This document shows, in pieces, positions 14,702-23,901 of a stretch of DNA of 41,396 nt. The DNA lies in contig CAZKUN010000059.1 of NCBI GenBank assembly GCA_964555935.1, positions 1-41,396 on the forward strand. The letters run 5' to 3'. The notes under the pieces are model-generated. The model saw only the letters and a list, made by a program, of their open reading frames with translations, was not told where the DNA came from and searched no databases. This stretch comes from CAZKUN01 sp964555935. GTDB lineage: Bacteria > Armatimonadota > Zipacnadia > Zipacnadales > VGFC01. The translations under genes were made by a program, and so were the position numbers. Every line of letters starts with the position of its first letter. Positions within the stretch are counted from its first letter, which is position 1.

Positions 14702-16078
14702 TCAGTAAACTCTCGACTTGTCCATCATCCGGACCAACTCATCGGGCGGGAGTTGCCCGACGCCATTGCCTGTGAGCAGGTCACTGACAGTGCCCGGTTC
14801 AAGCTCCATGGCCGCGATGCCGCGCAACAGGCCAGGCAGCGCCGCGACGCTCTGCAGGCTTCCCTGGTGCATCAGGAGCACCCCGCCGGGCCGCAATCCG
14901 CTCAACCCGTTTCGCACGATCTCCTCGGCCCCGATGCCGCTCCAGTCAGCCGTATTCGATGTCCACAGGACCGTGGCGTGTCCTAGAGCGTTGACCACCT
15001 GCAGCGATAGGTCGTCGCACATGCCGCCCGGTGGCCGGAACCACTGCATCTTCTGCCCGGTGACGCGCTCGACCGCAACGTCGCAGCCCCTCACCTGCGA
15101 CCAGACGCCCCGCGGATTCAGCTCATTGAGGCGGATGTGCGAGTAGGAATGGTTGGCCAGTTCGTGCCCGTCGCGGACGATCATCCGGGCGAGTTCGGGG
15201 TAGTGCTCCACCTTCTCGCCGACCACGAAGAACGTCGCCTTCACGTTCGCGCGGCGCAGGATGTCCAGTACCAGCGGTGTTATCAGCGGGCGAGGCCCGT
15301 CATCGATCGTTAGCGCTATGCGGCTGGACCCCCGCGGGCCGGAGATAACTCCAGCCACCGGCCGCCCGCGCTGGAGGTCGTCGAGTTCGCCGGTATCGCG
15401 CGCCAGGGCGCCGAATTCCCTCCACGTCGTGTCCAGCGCCGGGTCGATGAGCAAGTCGCAGCGCAGTGTCTGAACCTCGAGCCCGCTAGATCCGTCTATC
15501 GCGTGTGCGGTGAACTCAGGACCGAGTCTCACCCCGCCGCAACGGGTGAGCACTTCCTCGGGGTTGCCGGTGTCGGCTAGGCAATCGTTGATCCGCTCGC
15601 GAGGCACGCTGAGACTGAAGACGGGCCGATGCACGGGCTCGAAGTCGCGCAGCCAAGGCACCGTGACCCATAGGTCGAGGTGGTCGAGTTCGGGCAGAAC
15701 CGAGAATGCCGTGCGAACGACGAGCACGGCGTCATCCCGCACATCGCAGACCGAGAACAGTCTGCTCTGTTTGTCGCCGGCTTGGAGCTTGACGATTCCC
15801 GCGGTGAGGAAGCCGTTACTTGCCACGCCGACCTTCAGCACGGGGCAGTGCAGCGCGGCGCCCAGCAACGCGGTGGCAAGCGCTTGCTCCCGCGCGGGTT
15901 CGTGGCCCTTGATGATGGCGGCCAGCGTCTCGTCACCCAGTGGCTTCAGCAGTTTGGACGGCGGCGCCGCCATCCGGTGAGCATCCAGGTGCGAGAGCCC
16001 GCCCTCGTTGGTCTGCGCAATCGAGCATGTCGCGGCATTGAGCAGTGCTATGACGGTGAGTGCGATGCAGCGCGTCAT
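14702..16078 (-). CDS. Secreted polysaccharide deacetylase with large N-terminal domain
   Basis: A 458-residue protein with a signal peptide at residues 1-21 (MTRCIALTVIALLNAATCSIA). The NodB domain covers about 250-450: TIDDGP with D259 (catalytic base) and D260 (metal), HSYSH (metal His pair), RPPGG, and LLMH near the end. Such CE4 enzymes remove acetyl groups from peptidoglycan or other amino sugars outside the cytoplasm. The first 240 residues (about 25-240) contain LLGAALHCPVLKVGVASNGFLTAGIV and repeated beta-strand patterns and are not recognised. ATG 16078 has AAAGGAAC upstream. It probably heads an operon with the MgtC and FAD genes; a small anchored-protein gene lies 71 bases upstream. 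Confidence 0.88.
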   Translation of the reverse strand: MTRCIALTVIALLNAATCSIAQTNEGGLSHLDAHRMAAPPSKLLKPLGDETLAAIIKGHEPAREQALATALLGAALHCPVLKVGVASNGFLTAGIVKLQAGDKQSRLFSVCDVRDDAVLVVRTAFSVLPELDHLDLWVTVPWLRDFEPVHRPVFSLSVPRERINDCLADTGNPEEVLTRCGGVRLGPEFTAHAIDGSSGLEVQTLRCDLLIDPALDTTWREFGALARDTGELDDLQRGRPVAGVISGPRGSSRIALTIDDGPRPLITPLVLDILRRANVKATFFVVGEKVEHYPELARMIVRDGHELANHSYSHIRLNELNPRGVWSQVRGCDVAVERVTGQKMQWFRPPGGMCDDLSLQVVNALGHATVLWTSNTADWSGIGAEEIVRNGLSGLRPGGVLLMHQGSLQSVAALPGLLRGIAAMELEPGTVSDLLTGNGVGQLPPDELVRMMDKSRVY

Positions 16079-16149
16079 CCATGTTCCTTTCGAACTTCAT
16101 CGTTCGACGGGTTGTTTCAACGTTGGCCCGGTCGCTTCCTTGCGGTCAT

Positions 16150-16413
16150 CTAGTCCTTGACGCGCTTGGTCGACACCGTGCCGTCAGCTCGGACGAGGGC
16201 GATCTGTTTCACCTTGACCGTGCTGCGCCGGAGCATACTGTCGTCGAACGGGTCCGGCTCGTAGTCCTCGACCCAGTCGATGGCGACGGCGCTGACGACA
16301 GCAGCTTCGTCCACCTGGGCGTGTGATGGGCTGGATCCCAGCAACCAGCCTCCCGCGCCGATGGCTATTCCGAGTAGGAGAACCGCGAGCAGCAGTCCTG
16401 TGTTTCTAATCAT
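16150..16413 (-). CDS. Small N-terminally anchored protein, unknown
   Basis: An 87-residue protein with a good ribosome site (GGAGGG, about 8 bases before ATG 16413). A hydrophobic N-terminus (residues 6-27) serves as a signal or anchor, followed by about 55 exported residues rich in Asp, Val and charged side chains (DEAAVVSAVAIDWVEDYEPDPFDD, then STVKVKQIALVRADGTVSTKRVKD). No cysteines and no family recognised. It is divergent from the MoxR operon across 109 bases and upstream of the deacetylase. Confidence 0.6.
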   Translation of the reverse strand: MIRNTGLLLAVLLLGIAIGAGGWLLGSSPSHAQVDEAAVVSAVAIDWVEDYEPDPFDDSMLRRSTVKVKQIALVRADGTVSTKRVKD

Positions 16414-16522
16414 GTGATGAGCCCTCCTTGATTAATCCAGACACCTGTGTTACTACTTTCGTTCGCGCGCCGACAGTAACTATCGTCCGCGCCGCTGTAT
16501 TCGCCCATGGAAGGGGTCCAAT
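16414..16522. promoter_or_regulatory. Divergent control region with an inverted repeat
   Basis: This 109-base gap drives the MoxR/Bat operon rightward and the small protein/deacetylase operon leftward. GTTACT (16449-16454) and AGTAAC (16475-16480) form an inverted repeat with 20 bases between, suited to a dimeric regulator. A weak rightward promoter candidate is TTGATT (16428-16433), 17 bases, then TACTAC (16451-16456), which overlaps the left half of the repeat. The assignments rest on pattern only. Confidence 0.3.
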
Positions 16523-17518
16523 GTGAGCATCGATCCGGCTGTACAGGCACTGCAAGCGAAGGTCGAGGCCCAGAGCGCCTTCGTCACCGATATCCGCGAA
16601 GAAGTCGGCAAAGTCATCGTCGGCCAGTCCGCGCTGGTGGACGGGCTGATCATGGGCCTCCTCGCCGATGGGCACGTCCTGCTCGAGGGCGTCCCAGGCT
16701 TGGCGAAGACGCTGGCCGTCCGCACGCTCGCCCAAGTCATCGACACTGGCTTTCAGCGCATACAGTTTACGCCAGATCTCCTGCCCGCGGATATCATCGG
16801 CACAATGATCTACAACGAGGCGGATCGAGACTTCTACGCCAAGAAGGGCCCGATCTTCTCGAATCTGATCCTCGCGGATGAGATTAACCGCGCGCCCGCG
16901 AAGGTCCAGAGCGCGCTGCTCGAGGCCATGCAGGAACGTCAAGTAACCCTCGGGGATACGACGTTCCCGCTGGCGACGCCGTTCCTTGTTCTGGCCACTC
17001 AGAACCCCATCGAGCAGGAAGGGACATACCCGCTGCCCGAGGCGCAGGTCGATCGGTTCATGTTGAAGTTGCAGATCGACTACCCCTCGCCCGATGAGGA
17101 GTTGCAGATCCTGGAGCGCATGACGGTGGGGCACGATCCGTCGGCGAGCGCAAAGGTCTCGCCGGATCGCATCCTCCAAGCCCGCGAGACGGTCTACCAG
17201 ATCTACATCGACCCAAAGGTCGAGCGCTACATCGTCAACCTCGTGGTTGCCACGCGAAAGCCCGAGGAGTATGGCCTTCCGGGGCTGTCTGGGCTCATCC
17301 GCTACGGCGCATCCCCGCGCGCCACGATCTACACGACGGTCGCGGCGAAGGCCTTCGCGTTCATCAATGGCGATGCCTACGTCACGCCCGACCACGTGCG
17401 GTCGGTGGTCCATGAGGTCTTCCGGCACCGGGTGATCGTCAGCTACGAAGCCGAGGCCGAAGAACGCACGTCCGACGACATCATCAGCGAAATCCTACGC
17501 ACGGTCGAGGTTCCCTGA
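16523..17518 (+). CDS. MoxR-family AAA+ ATPase
   Basis: A 331-residue ATPase. Walker A is G56-V-P-G-L-A-K-T63, Walker B LILADE with D119-E120, and sensor 1 lies in LATQNPIEQEGTYPLPEAQVDRF. The C-terminal lid domain has RYGASPRATI. MoxR proteins act as chaperone-like ATPases that insert cofactors or activate VWA-domain partners, and are the usual first gene of Bat operons. GTG 16523 is used with AAGGGG ten bases upstream. The DUF58 gene starts 7 bases after the stop. Family and operon role are firm; the client of this copy is unknown. Confidence 0.95.
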   Translation: MSIDPAVQALQAKVEAQSAFVTDIREEVGKVIVGQSALVDGLIMGLLADGHVLLEGVPGLAKTLAVRTLAQVIDTGFQRIQFTPDLLPADIIGTMIYNEADRDFYAKKGPIFSNLILADEINRAPAKVQSALLEAMQERQVTLGDTTFPLATPFLVLATQNPIEQEGTYPLPEAQVDRFMLKLQIDYPSPDEELQILERMTVGHDPSASAKVSPDRILQARETVYQIYIDPKVERYIVNLVVATRKPEEYGLPGLSGLIRYGASPRATIYTTVAAKAFAFINGDAYVTPDHVRSVVHEVFRHRVIVSYEAEAEERTSDDIISEILRTVEVP

Positions 17519-17525
17519 GCGCGGC

Positions 17526-18404
17526 ATGCCCACCATTCCCGCCCATCTGCTGGAGAGAATCCGGCGTATTGAGATCCGCGCTCGCCGCCTGGTGAACGAC
17601 GTGTTCGCCGGCGAGTACCGATCTGCGTTCCGGGGACGGGGCGTCGAGTTCCAGGACGTCCGCGAGTATTACGCGGGCGACGATATCCGCACCATCGACT
17701 GGAACGTCACTGCCCGCGCGCGCAAGCCGTACGTCCGCCGCTACCAAGAGGAGCGCGAACTGACAGTCGTGTTCCTCGTCGACATGTCGCGGTCGGCCCA
17801 GTTCGGCTCCGGCGAGTTGCTCAAGAGCGAGGTTGCGGCGGAGATCTGCGCCGTGCTGGCCCTCAGCGCGACGCGCAATAATGACAAGGTCGGGCTGGTC
17901 GTCTTCACCGACCGCGTTGAGTGCACCATCCCACCCAATAAGGGTCGCACGCAGGTGCTGCGAGTCATCCGCGAGGTGCTTGCGTTTGAGCCCGAGCACT
18001 CCGGGACGAGCATCACGGCGGCGCTCGAGCATGTGGGCCGCGCGCTCCCGAGGCGCGCCGTGGTCTTCGTCATCTCAGACTTCCTCGACGAGGGGTACGA
18101 GCAGGCGCTGAACATCATCAACCGCAAGCATGATGTCATCGCGGTGAACATCACCGATCCGCGCGAGGAAGAACTCGTCGGCGTCGGGCTGATCGAACTT
18201 GAGGACGCGGAGACGGGCCAGCGGGTGATGATCGACACGGGCACCCGCGCCTCTCGAATTGACGAATCTGCGTCCCAGGCACCGGATGAACTGCAGCGAC
18301 GCCTCGGGCGCCTCAACGTTGACTTGATATCGATCGACGCCGCAAAGTCGTACGTCGAGCCGTTGATCCACTTCTTCACCACCCGCGCAAAGCGGCTGAG
18401 GTAA
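17526..18404 (+). CDS. DUF58 protein with VWA-like domain
   Basis: A 292-residue cytoplasmic protein. The DUF58 signature GRGVEFQDVREYYAGDDIRTIDWNVTAR spans about residues 38-64. The VWA-type fold follows with the MIDAS pattern D86-M-S88-R-S90 and later the TSITAAL and VISDF segments. DUF58 proteins couple to MoxR and membrane Bat proteins. It is second in the MoxR operon; its stop codon lies within the ribosome site of the next gene (GAGGTAACTGCG then TTG). Confidence 0.93.
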   Translation: MPTIPAHLLERIRRIEIRARRLVNDVFAGEYRSAFRGRGVEFQDVREYYAGDDIRTIDWNVTARARKPYVRRYQEERELTVVFLVDMSRSAQFGSGELLKSEVAAEICAVLALSATRNNDKVGLVVFTDRVECTIPPNKGRTQVLRVIREVLAFEPEHSGTSITAALEHVGRALPRRAVVFVISDFLDEGYEQALNIINRKHDVIAVNITDPREEELVGVGLIELEDAETGQRVMIDTGTRASRIDESASQAPDELQRRLGRLNVDLISIDAAKSYVEPLIHFFTTRAKRLR

Positions 18405-18409
18405 CTGCG

Positions 18410-19336
18410 TTGCCGTGGCTAATAGCTCTACTCACAATCCTGGTCGCCCCCATTGCTGCCCAGGACGGGGCGCCCGTCGAGTTGCGCCCGAGCCTGGCTC
18501 CCGGGCCGCTCACGGTCGGCGACTGGCTGGAGTATACGCTCCACGTTCCTCTGGCTGATGGAGAGCGAGTTGCGGCTCCCGGCGAGGAGGCGGACTTCGG
18601 CGCGTGGGAAGTGCGCGATTACCACGAAGAGTTGCAGCCGGACGGCGCGAAGCTGACGTACCAACTTGCCCTGTTTGAGACGGGGACGGTCGAGATCCCG
18701 TCCATAGAGATCGAGATCGCCGACGCCGCTGGCGCGACGCGCGTCGTGAAGACAGCATCGACCGACGCGGTAGTTGAGTCCGTCCTCGAGGAAGGTGATG
18801 AGGCGCCCGCTGACATCGTCGGCCCCCTCTCGCTCCGAGAGGACCCCTTGGCCATCGCCTTGCGCGTGCTGCTCGTGGTCGTGGTTGTGGGCGCGATTGC
18901 GCTGCTCATTTGGTGGCTGTGGAAGCGCAAGAAAGCCCGAGTTGTTGAGAGGGCCGCTCGCCCCGATCCGCCGGACGTCGCTGCTCTGAAGGCTCTCGAA
19001 GCGCTGAATGAGCAGGGCTTGCCCGAAGCCGGGGAGATCAAGCCGTATTACTCCGAACTCAGCGAGATTGTCCGCACCTATATCTGGGCCCGTTTCGCGG
19101 TCCGGACGCTTGAGGAGACGACGTTTCGCATCGTGGCTGGGCTCCGCGCCCACCCGCACGCCGCGCCTCATTCTCAGCAGTTCGCGGACATATTGCGCGA
19201 GTCTGATCTCGTGAAGTTCGCGAAAGCCCGGCCGAGCATCGGCGCCTGTCGGAGCGCGCTGGACGCCGCCGAAGCGTTGGTCCGAGAGACGTCAGCATCC
19301 GTAAGGACGGAAGAGACCGCCGATGCACTTCGCTAA
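18410..19336 (+). CDS. BatD-like/DUF4381-type single-TM protein of the MoxR operon
   Basis: About 308 residues, started at TTG 18410 because GAGGT lies 8-10 bases upstream and no ATG or GTG fits. A signal peptide (residues 1-17) leads to a beta-rich exported domain (about 20-125) of the BatD kind (LTVGDWLEYTLHVPL). Then come one TM helix (about 145-170: VLLVVVVVGAIALLIWWLW), a basic KRKK stop and a cytoplasmic helical domain with PYYSELSEIVRTYIWARF, as in DUF4381. In other Bat operons a protein of this type sits between DUF58 and BatA. Its end overlaps batA by 14 bases. Confidence 0.8.
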   Translation: MPWLIALLTILVAPIAAQDGAPVELRPSLAPGPLTVGDWLEYTLHVPLADGERVAAPGEEADFGAWEVRDYHEELQPDGAKLTYQLALFETGTVEIPSIEIEIADAAGATRVVKTASTDAVVESVLEEGDEAPADIVGPLSLREDPLAIALRVLLVVVVVGAIALLIWWLWKRKKARVVERAARPDPPDVAALKALEALNEQGLPEAGEIKPYYSELSEIVRTYIWARFAVRTLEETTFRIVAGLRAHPHAAPHSQQFADILRESDLVKFAKARPSIGACRSALDAAEALVRETSASVRTEETADALR

Positions 19337-20330
19337 CCCAGCCTACTTGCTGCTGCTCTTGCTGCTGCCCATCGCGGCGTGGCTGCACTTCGCGCGCGTG
19401 CGGCGCGGCGCGTCCAGGCTGGTTTACTCAGACATCACGCCGCTCGACGGTGGGCGTTCGACCCGGGCGCGCCTTCGCGTGCTCTTGCCCATCGCGCGCG
19501 TCATCGCCGTTGCGCTGCTCATACTAGCCATGGCCCGGCCGCAGCGGCTGAGCGAACATGATGAGCTTGAGGGCGAAGGCATCGACATCGTGCTCGTGAT
19601 CGATGTCTCCTACTCGATGCGAGCGGAGGATTTCCCGCCGGGCGATCGGTTCAGTGGCGCGAAGAGCGTTCTGGCTCGCTTCGTGCGGGGCATAACGAAC
19701 GATCGGCTCTCGCTCGTCGTGTTCGCCTCGGATGCTTTCACTCAATGTCCGCTGACGTTGGATCGGGATCTGCTGGGCCAGCTCATCGACCAGCTCGAGC
19801 TTGGGCTGATCAGCGGCGACAGCACCGCGATCGGGATGGCCCTCGCCACCGCGGCCAGCCGGCTCGACGGCTCTGACGCGGAGAGCAAGGTCGTCATTCT
19901 ACTGACGGATGGCGAGAACAACGCAGGCGAGATCGATCCGAACGACGCGGCGCAAGTCTGCAAGGCGCTGGGGGTTCGCGTGTATACCATCGGCATCGGC
20001 CGCATCGAGGGCAGCCCCATCCCGATCCCGGTCGGCCGCGGCCGGACGGCATACGCTCAGAACCCGGATGGCTCGTACGTGCTGACGAAACTCGACGAGG
20101 GGTTGCTGAAGCAGATCGCCGCAGCCACCGGCGCCGAGTATCACCATGCCGGCGATGCCGATTCACTGCAGGCAATCTACGAGTCCATTTGGCGGCTTGA
20201 GAAGAGCCGCTTCACGATGACGTCACTCCGGAAGTCGGAGGAGCTGTGTGGCCGGTACCTCTGGCCGGGAATCCTCCTCCTCGGGCTCGAGGTTCTGGCT
20301 GCGGCGACCATCCTGCGGAAGGCGCCTTGA
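19323..20330 (+). CDS. batA: BatA-type membrane VWA protein
   Basis: A 335-residue protein with the N-terminal double TM layout of BatA (FANPAYLLLLLLLPIAAWL and a second helix about residues 53-72 ending ARPQ). The VWA domain follows with MIDAS D94-V-S96-Y-S98, then TDGENNAGEIDP. A C-terminal TM anchor spans about 313-330. The VWA domain should face the cell exterior side of the inner membrane and bind a divalent metal and a partner. It overlaps the previous gene by 14 bases, and the next gene starts 2 bases after its stop codon. Confidence 0.92.
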   Translation: MHFANPAYLLLLLLLPIAAWLHFARVRRGASRLVYSDITPLDGGRSTRARLRVLLPIARVIAVALLILAMARPQRLSEHDELEGEGIDIVLVIDVSYSMRAEDFPPGDRFSGAKSVLARFVRGITNDRLSLVVFASDAFTQCPLTLDRDLLGQLIDQLELGLISGDSTAIGMALATAASRLDGSDAESKVVILLTDGENNAGEIDPNDAAQVCKALGVRVYTIGIGRIEGSPIPIPVGRGRTAYAQNPDGSYVLTKLDEGLLKQIAAATGAEYHHAGDADSLQAIYESIWRLEKSRFTMTSLRKSEELCGRYLWPGILLLGLEVLAAATILRKAP

Positions 20331-20332
20331 AC

Positions 20333-22102
20333 ATGCTCGAAGGAACAGACTACCTGCAATTTGCCGCGCCCGCCGCGCTCTGGCTCCTCGCCTTGGCGCC
20401 GGTTCTTGCGTGGGCCTGCTGGCGCGCCGCCAAGAAGAAGCGCGAGGCCACGGAGGCCTTCACATCAGTCGCATTGGCGAAGCGGCTCGTGCTCGGCAAC
20501 TATCGGGGCGGCTATAGCGTGCGAGCGGCGTTGCTCGTAGCCGCGTTGGCGTTGCTGGTCGTCGCGCTAGGCCGGCCGCGCTTGGGGTCAAAGCTCGAAC
20601 GCGTTGAGCGCAAGGGCGCCGACATCCTCGTGGCGATCGATACCAGCGACAGCATGCTCGCCCAAGACGCCTTGCCCTCTCGTCTGGAGGCGGCCAAACG
20701 CGAAGTAGGCGGCCTCATCACGCGCCTTCAGGGCGATCGGATTGGCATCCTGACCTTCTCGTCCGAGGCCTTCCTCTACTGCCCTCTCACGGCCGACTAC
20801 GACGCGGCGGCGATGTTCTTGGGGTCGATCGATGCGGGCATCACATCCGGCGCGGGCACCGCTCTCGCGGAGGCCCTCCACGAGGGCGAGCGCGCCTTCG
20901 AGGCGGGGGATGGCTACGAGAAAGCCATCATCCTGGTCAGTGATGGTGAGGACTGGGGCAAGGGCGCCCGCGAGGCGGCTCAGGCCCTCGCGGCGAAAGG
21001 TGTGAAGATCCACGCGGTCGGCGTCGGATCGGACGAGGGCGCGCCGATTCCCGTGCTCGATGAGTCAGGAAACGTCACCGACAACCGCCGCGACGAGGGT
21101 AAGATCGTGGTCACTCGCCTCGACGAAGAGAAGCTCCAGGAGATCGCCGCCGCGGGCGGCGGCAAATACTACCGCGGCGGGGCATCAGACCTCGGAGTCG
21201 CGGCGGCTTACGCGCAGATCGCGTCGGGCGAGACTCGCCGCGCGGGCATGCACGTCTTCAGGACGTATGCCGAGCGATTTCAATGGCCGCTTGCGGGGGC
21301 TCTGTTGCTGATTATCATGGAGTTCATCTTGCGCGTCCTCCCGCGCCGCCGCCGGGCGCGAGCGGGCTTGGCGACGATGGCGCTGCTCTGCTTCCTGACG
21401 ATGAGTGGGTTCTCGTTCTTTGAGACCGCCGCGGCGTTGTGCAAGCGCGCGAATGATTACTTCCAGGACGGGAAGTTCGAGGAAGCGTTTCAGCGCTATG
21501 CGCGCGCGCTTGAGCTGGATTCGGACAATCCGATCCTGCAATTCAACTCGGGTGACGCGCTCTACAAGCAGGAGAAATATGCCGAGGCCCGCGACGCCTA
21601 CGGCAAGGTCGGATCGAAGGTAGGGAAGGTGCTCTCCGGATCTGCACGCTTCAACATGGGCAACGCGTACCTTCGCGAGAGCAAGCTGGACGATGCTATC
21701 GAGGAGTACAAGAAGGCCCTGCGGATCAATCCTGGCGATGAGTTGGCCAAGCGCAACCTCGAGATTGCCCAGCGGATGAAGGAAGAGCAACCCGAAGACG
21801 ATCAGGACCAGGACCAGGGAGACGAGCAAGACGAGAACGACGAGCAGGACGAACAGGATGAGCAGAATCCGGAAGACGAGCAGCCGCCGGAGGATGAGCA
21901 AGACCAGTCCGGTGAGGATGAAGAGGGCGAGCAACCCCAGGAGCAACAGGAACCGGAGGAGCAGCCCGCCGACGCCGCGCCGATGACGCCGGAGGAGGCG
22001 CGCGCGCTGCTTCGCCAGGCTGAGTACGAGGATGCGCAGATGCAACGGGAGATTGTGCGAGCCATGCCCAAGCCGAGGAACTCGACCGGGAAGGACTGGT
22101 AG
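20333..22102 (+). CDS. batB: BatB-BatC fusion: VWA domain plus TPR and acidic tail
   Basis: A 589-residue protein joining two proteins that are separate in Bacteroides. Residues 1-340 are BatB: two N-terminal TM helices, MIDAS D103-T-S105-D-S107, SDGEDWGKGAR, and a TM anchor near 318-335. A further hydrophobic stretch (about 346-366) leads into BatC-like TPR units (CKRANDYFQDGKFEEAFQRYARAL; GSARFNMGNAYLRESKLDDAIEEYKKAL). Then come about 75 residues composed almost only of Asp, Glu, Gln and Pro (21777-21990). The last part carries MTPEEARALLRQAEYEDAQMQ, a motif of BatC C-termini. No stop separates the halves. ATG 20333 is chosen. Its TAG overlaps the GTG of batD by one base. Confidence 0.9.
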   Translation: MLEGTDYLQFAAPAALWLLALAPVLAWACWRAAKKKREATEAFTSVALAKRLVLGNYRGGYSVRAALLVAALALLVVALGRPRLGSKLERVERKGADILVAIDTSDSMLAQDALPSRLEAAKREVGGLITRLQGDRIGILTFSSEAFLYCPLTADYDAAAMFLGSIDAGITSGAGTALAEALHEGERAFEAGDGYEKAIILVSDGEDWGKGAREAAQALAAKGVKIHAVGVGSDEGAPIPVLDESGNVTDNRRDEGKIVVTRLDEEKLQEIAAAGGGKYYRGGASDLGVAAAYAQIASGETRRAGMHVFRTYAERFQWPLAGALLLIIMEFILRVLPRRRRARAGLATMALLCFLTMSGFSFFETAAALCKRANDYFQDGKFEEAFQRYARALELDSDNPILQFNSGDALYKQEKYAEARDAYGKVGSKVGKVLSGSARFNMGNAYLRESKLDDAIEEYKKALRINPGDELAKRNLEIAQRMKEEQPEDDQDQDQGDEQDENDEQDEQDEQNPEDEQPPEDEQDQSGEDEEGEQPQEQQEPEEQPADAAPMTPEEARALLRQAEYEDAQMQREIVRAMPKPRNSTGKDW

Positions 22103-23901
22103 TGACCACCGTCCGATCAGGCGCAACCATCCGGGCAATGTGCGTCATTATCGCGACCGCCGTCCCCGCGGCGAGCGGGCTTGCCGCGCCCACGGTGAAG
22201 GCCTCGGTGGACCGCACGCGCGTGGCCGAGAACGAGACGATCACGCTGACTGTCTCGGTGGCGGGCGCGGACAGCGTGTCGGATCCGGATGTCTCCGTAT
22301 TGCGCGAATTCGATATACTGGGCAGCTACCGGTCGCGGTCGATGTCGATCTCAGGCGCCGGACGCGTGTCGGAGATGGTCTACAGCTACACGCTCCGCCC
22401 CCGTCAGACGGGCGAGTTGACGATCCCCGCGCTCGACGTCCCGGTCGACAGGGCCAACCTGCGGACGGACGCCATCTCCATCACAGTAGTGCCCACCGGC
22501 GGCGGGACGCCACGTCCGGGTGGTCCGGCCGGGTCATTCCCTGGCGACACCGATGTCGAGGAGTCAGACACTGCCCCCGGGTTTGATGCCAACAGCGACG
22601 TGGTCATCAAGTGCGAGACGGACAAGCAGCGCGCGTATGTGGGGGAACAGATCCTGCTTACGTTCTCCCTCTACTCGGCGACGGCCCTGAACTCGGCCGA
22701 CTACCAGCCCGCCAACACGGAGGGTTTCCGCACGCAGGCGCTGCCCCCGCCCGATCGCCATTACGAGGTGATCAGCGGGCGTCGTTTCATCGTGCAGGAG
22801 GAACTGAAGCTCCTGTTCCCGACTGCGCGGGGCGAGCACGTCGTTGGCCCCGCCACGCTCAACTTCGCGACGAGTTACTGGGACCCGGTTCCCAAGGTGC
22901 TGCAGACCGAGCCCATCACGATTGAGGTCCTCCGCGTCCCCGAAGCTGGGCGACCGGAGAGCTTCACAGGCGTCGTCGGCGAACTTGCAGTCGACACGCT
23001 GCTGGACCGCGACCGGCTCAAGCAAGGCGAGGCCGCGACGCTGACGGTGGTGGTCTCGGGCTGGGGCAACCTGGAGGCGATGGAGGCCCCGACCATCGCT
23101 CTGCCGCCGGGGCTGCGCGAGTACCAGTCGAGCGAATCGCGCGAGTTCGCGCCCCAGGTCGCAGACGACGGCTACCGCGTTCAGGGCGAAGCTGTGTTCG
23201 ATAGCGTCATCATCCCGACGACGGTGGGCGATGTGCAGATCCCCGAAGTCGAGGTCGCCTACTTCAGCCCGGTGACCGAGCGCTACGAGACCGCTCGAAG
23301 CCTCCCCGCCGTGCTGCACGTGGAGCCTGGCGATGCCGCCGCGCTGGAGATAGAGACTCCGGGCATGGCGGGCATCAAGCTGAAGCCCCTCCCGGATCGA
23401 CTGCGCGGACGCCCGAGGGACCGCGTGTTCTCGGCGCCGTTCATGCTGGTAATCCTCGTCGCGGCGCTTTGGCTGCTGGCTACTGTGGTCGTCCACCGAC
23501 GCCGCGCGGCCTTGGCTGCTAATCCCAAGCTCGCCCGCGCCCGCACCGCCGCATACCGCGCGAACGCGGCGCTGAGAGACGCTCGCCGCGCTGACCCGAC
23601 CGAGGCCGCCGCCGCGGTCGCCTCGGTGATCTCTGGGTACGTGGCCGACCGTCTCGACATCCCGCCCGCCACGGTCTCCGCCGCCTCGGCGCGAGGCATC
23701 CTTGCCGGCTGTGGCGTGTCTGATGAGCTGGCAGCGGAGGCGGCATCGCTGCTGCGCGCGTGCGACCAGTTGCGGTTCGCGCCGGACGCCGGCGTCCAGG
23801 CGGCGGTCACGGCGGCCGATGCGGCAAGTGGACTCATCCGCAATCTCGACCGCTCGTTGCGCAGACGCCCGGTCGGCCGCGGAGAGGGGGAAGCTCCATG
23901 A
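22102..23901 (+). CDS. batD: BatD, exported beta-domain protein
   Basis: A 599-residue protein (587 if the in-frame ATG 22138 is used instead of GTG 22102; both give a signal peptide ending near SGLAA). The long exported part (about residues 30-440) has repeated immunoglobulin-like beta domains typical of BatD (VKASVDRTRVAENETITLTVSV; YSYTLRPRQTGELTIPALDV; FSLYSATALNSADYQPANTEGF). A TM helix around 450-470 (PFMLVILVAALWLLATVVV) is followed by a cytoplasmic helical region. BatD is linked to oxygen tolerance in Bacteroides but is of wider use. It ends with ATGA shared with batE. Confidence 0.88.
   Translation: MTTVRSGATIRAMCVIIATAVPAASGLAAPTVKASVDRTRVAENETITLTVSVAGADSVSDPDVSVLREFDILGSYRSRSMSISGAGRVSEMVYSYTLRPRQTGELTIPALDVPVDRANLRTDAISITVVPTGGGTPRPGGPAGSFPGDTDVEESDTAPGFDANSDVVIKCETDKQRAYVGEQILLTFSLYSATALNSADYQPANTEGFRTQALPPPDRHYEVISGRRFIVQEELKLLFPTARGEHVVGPATLNFATSYWDPVPKVLQTEPITIEVLRVPEAGRPESFTGVVGELAVDTLLDRDRLKQGEAATLTVVVSGWGNLEAMEAPTIALPPGLREYQSSESREFAPQVADDGYRVQGEAVFDSVIIPTTVGDVQIPEVEVAYFSPVTERYETARSLPAVLHVEPGDAAALEIETPGMAGIKLKPLPDRLRGRPRDRVFSAPFMLVILVAALWLLATVVVHRRRAALAANPKLARARTAAYRANAALRDARRADPTEAAAAVASVISGYVADRLDIPPATVSAASARGILAGCGVSDELAAEAASLLRACDQLRFAPDAGVQAAVTAADAASGLIRNLDRSLRRRPVGRGEGEAP

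Noticed and set aside
22564..23496. Long minus-strand open frames inside batD, and likewise in batB-C, the DUF6785-like gene and hisC
   Set aside because: Each is opposite a gene with clear domains; composition is that of a shadow frame rich in Arg, His and Asp.
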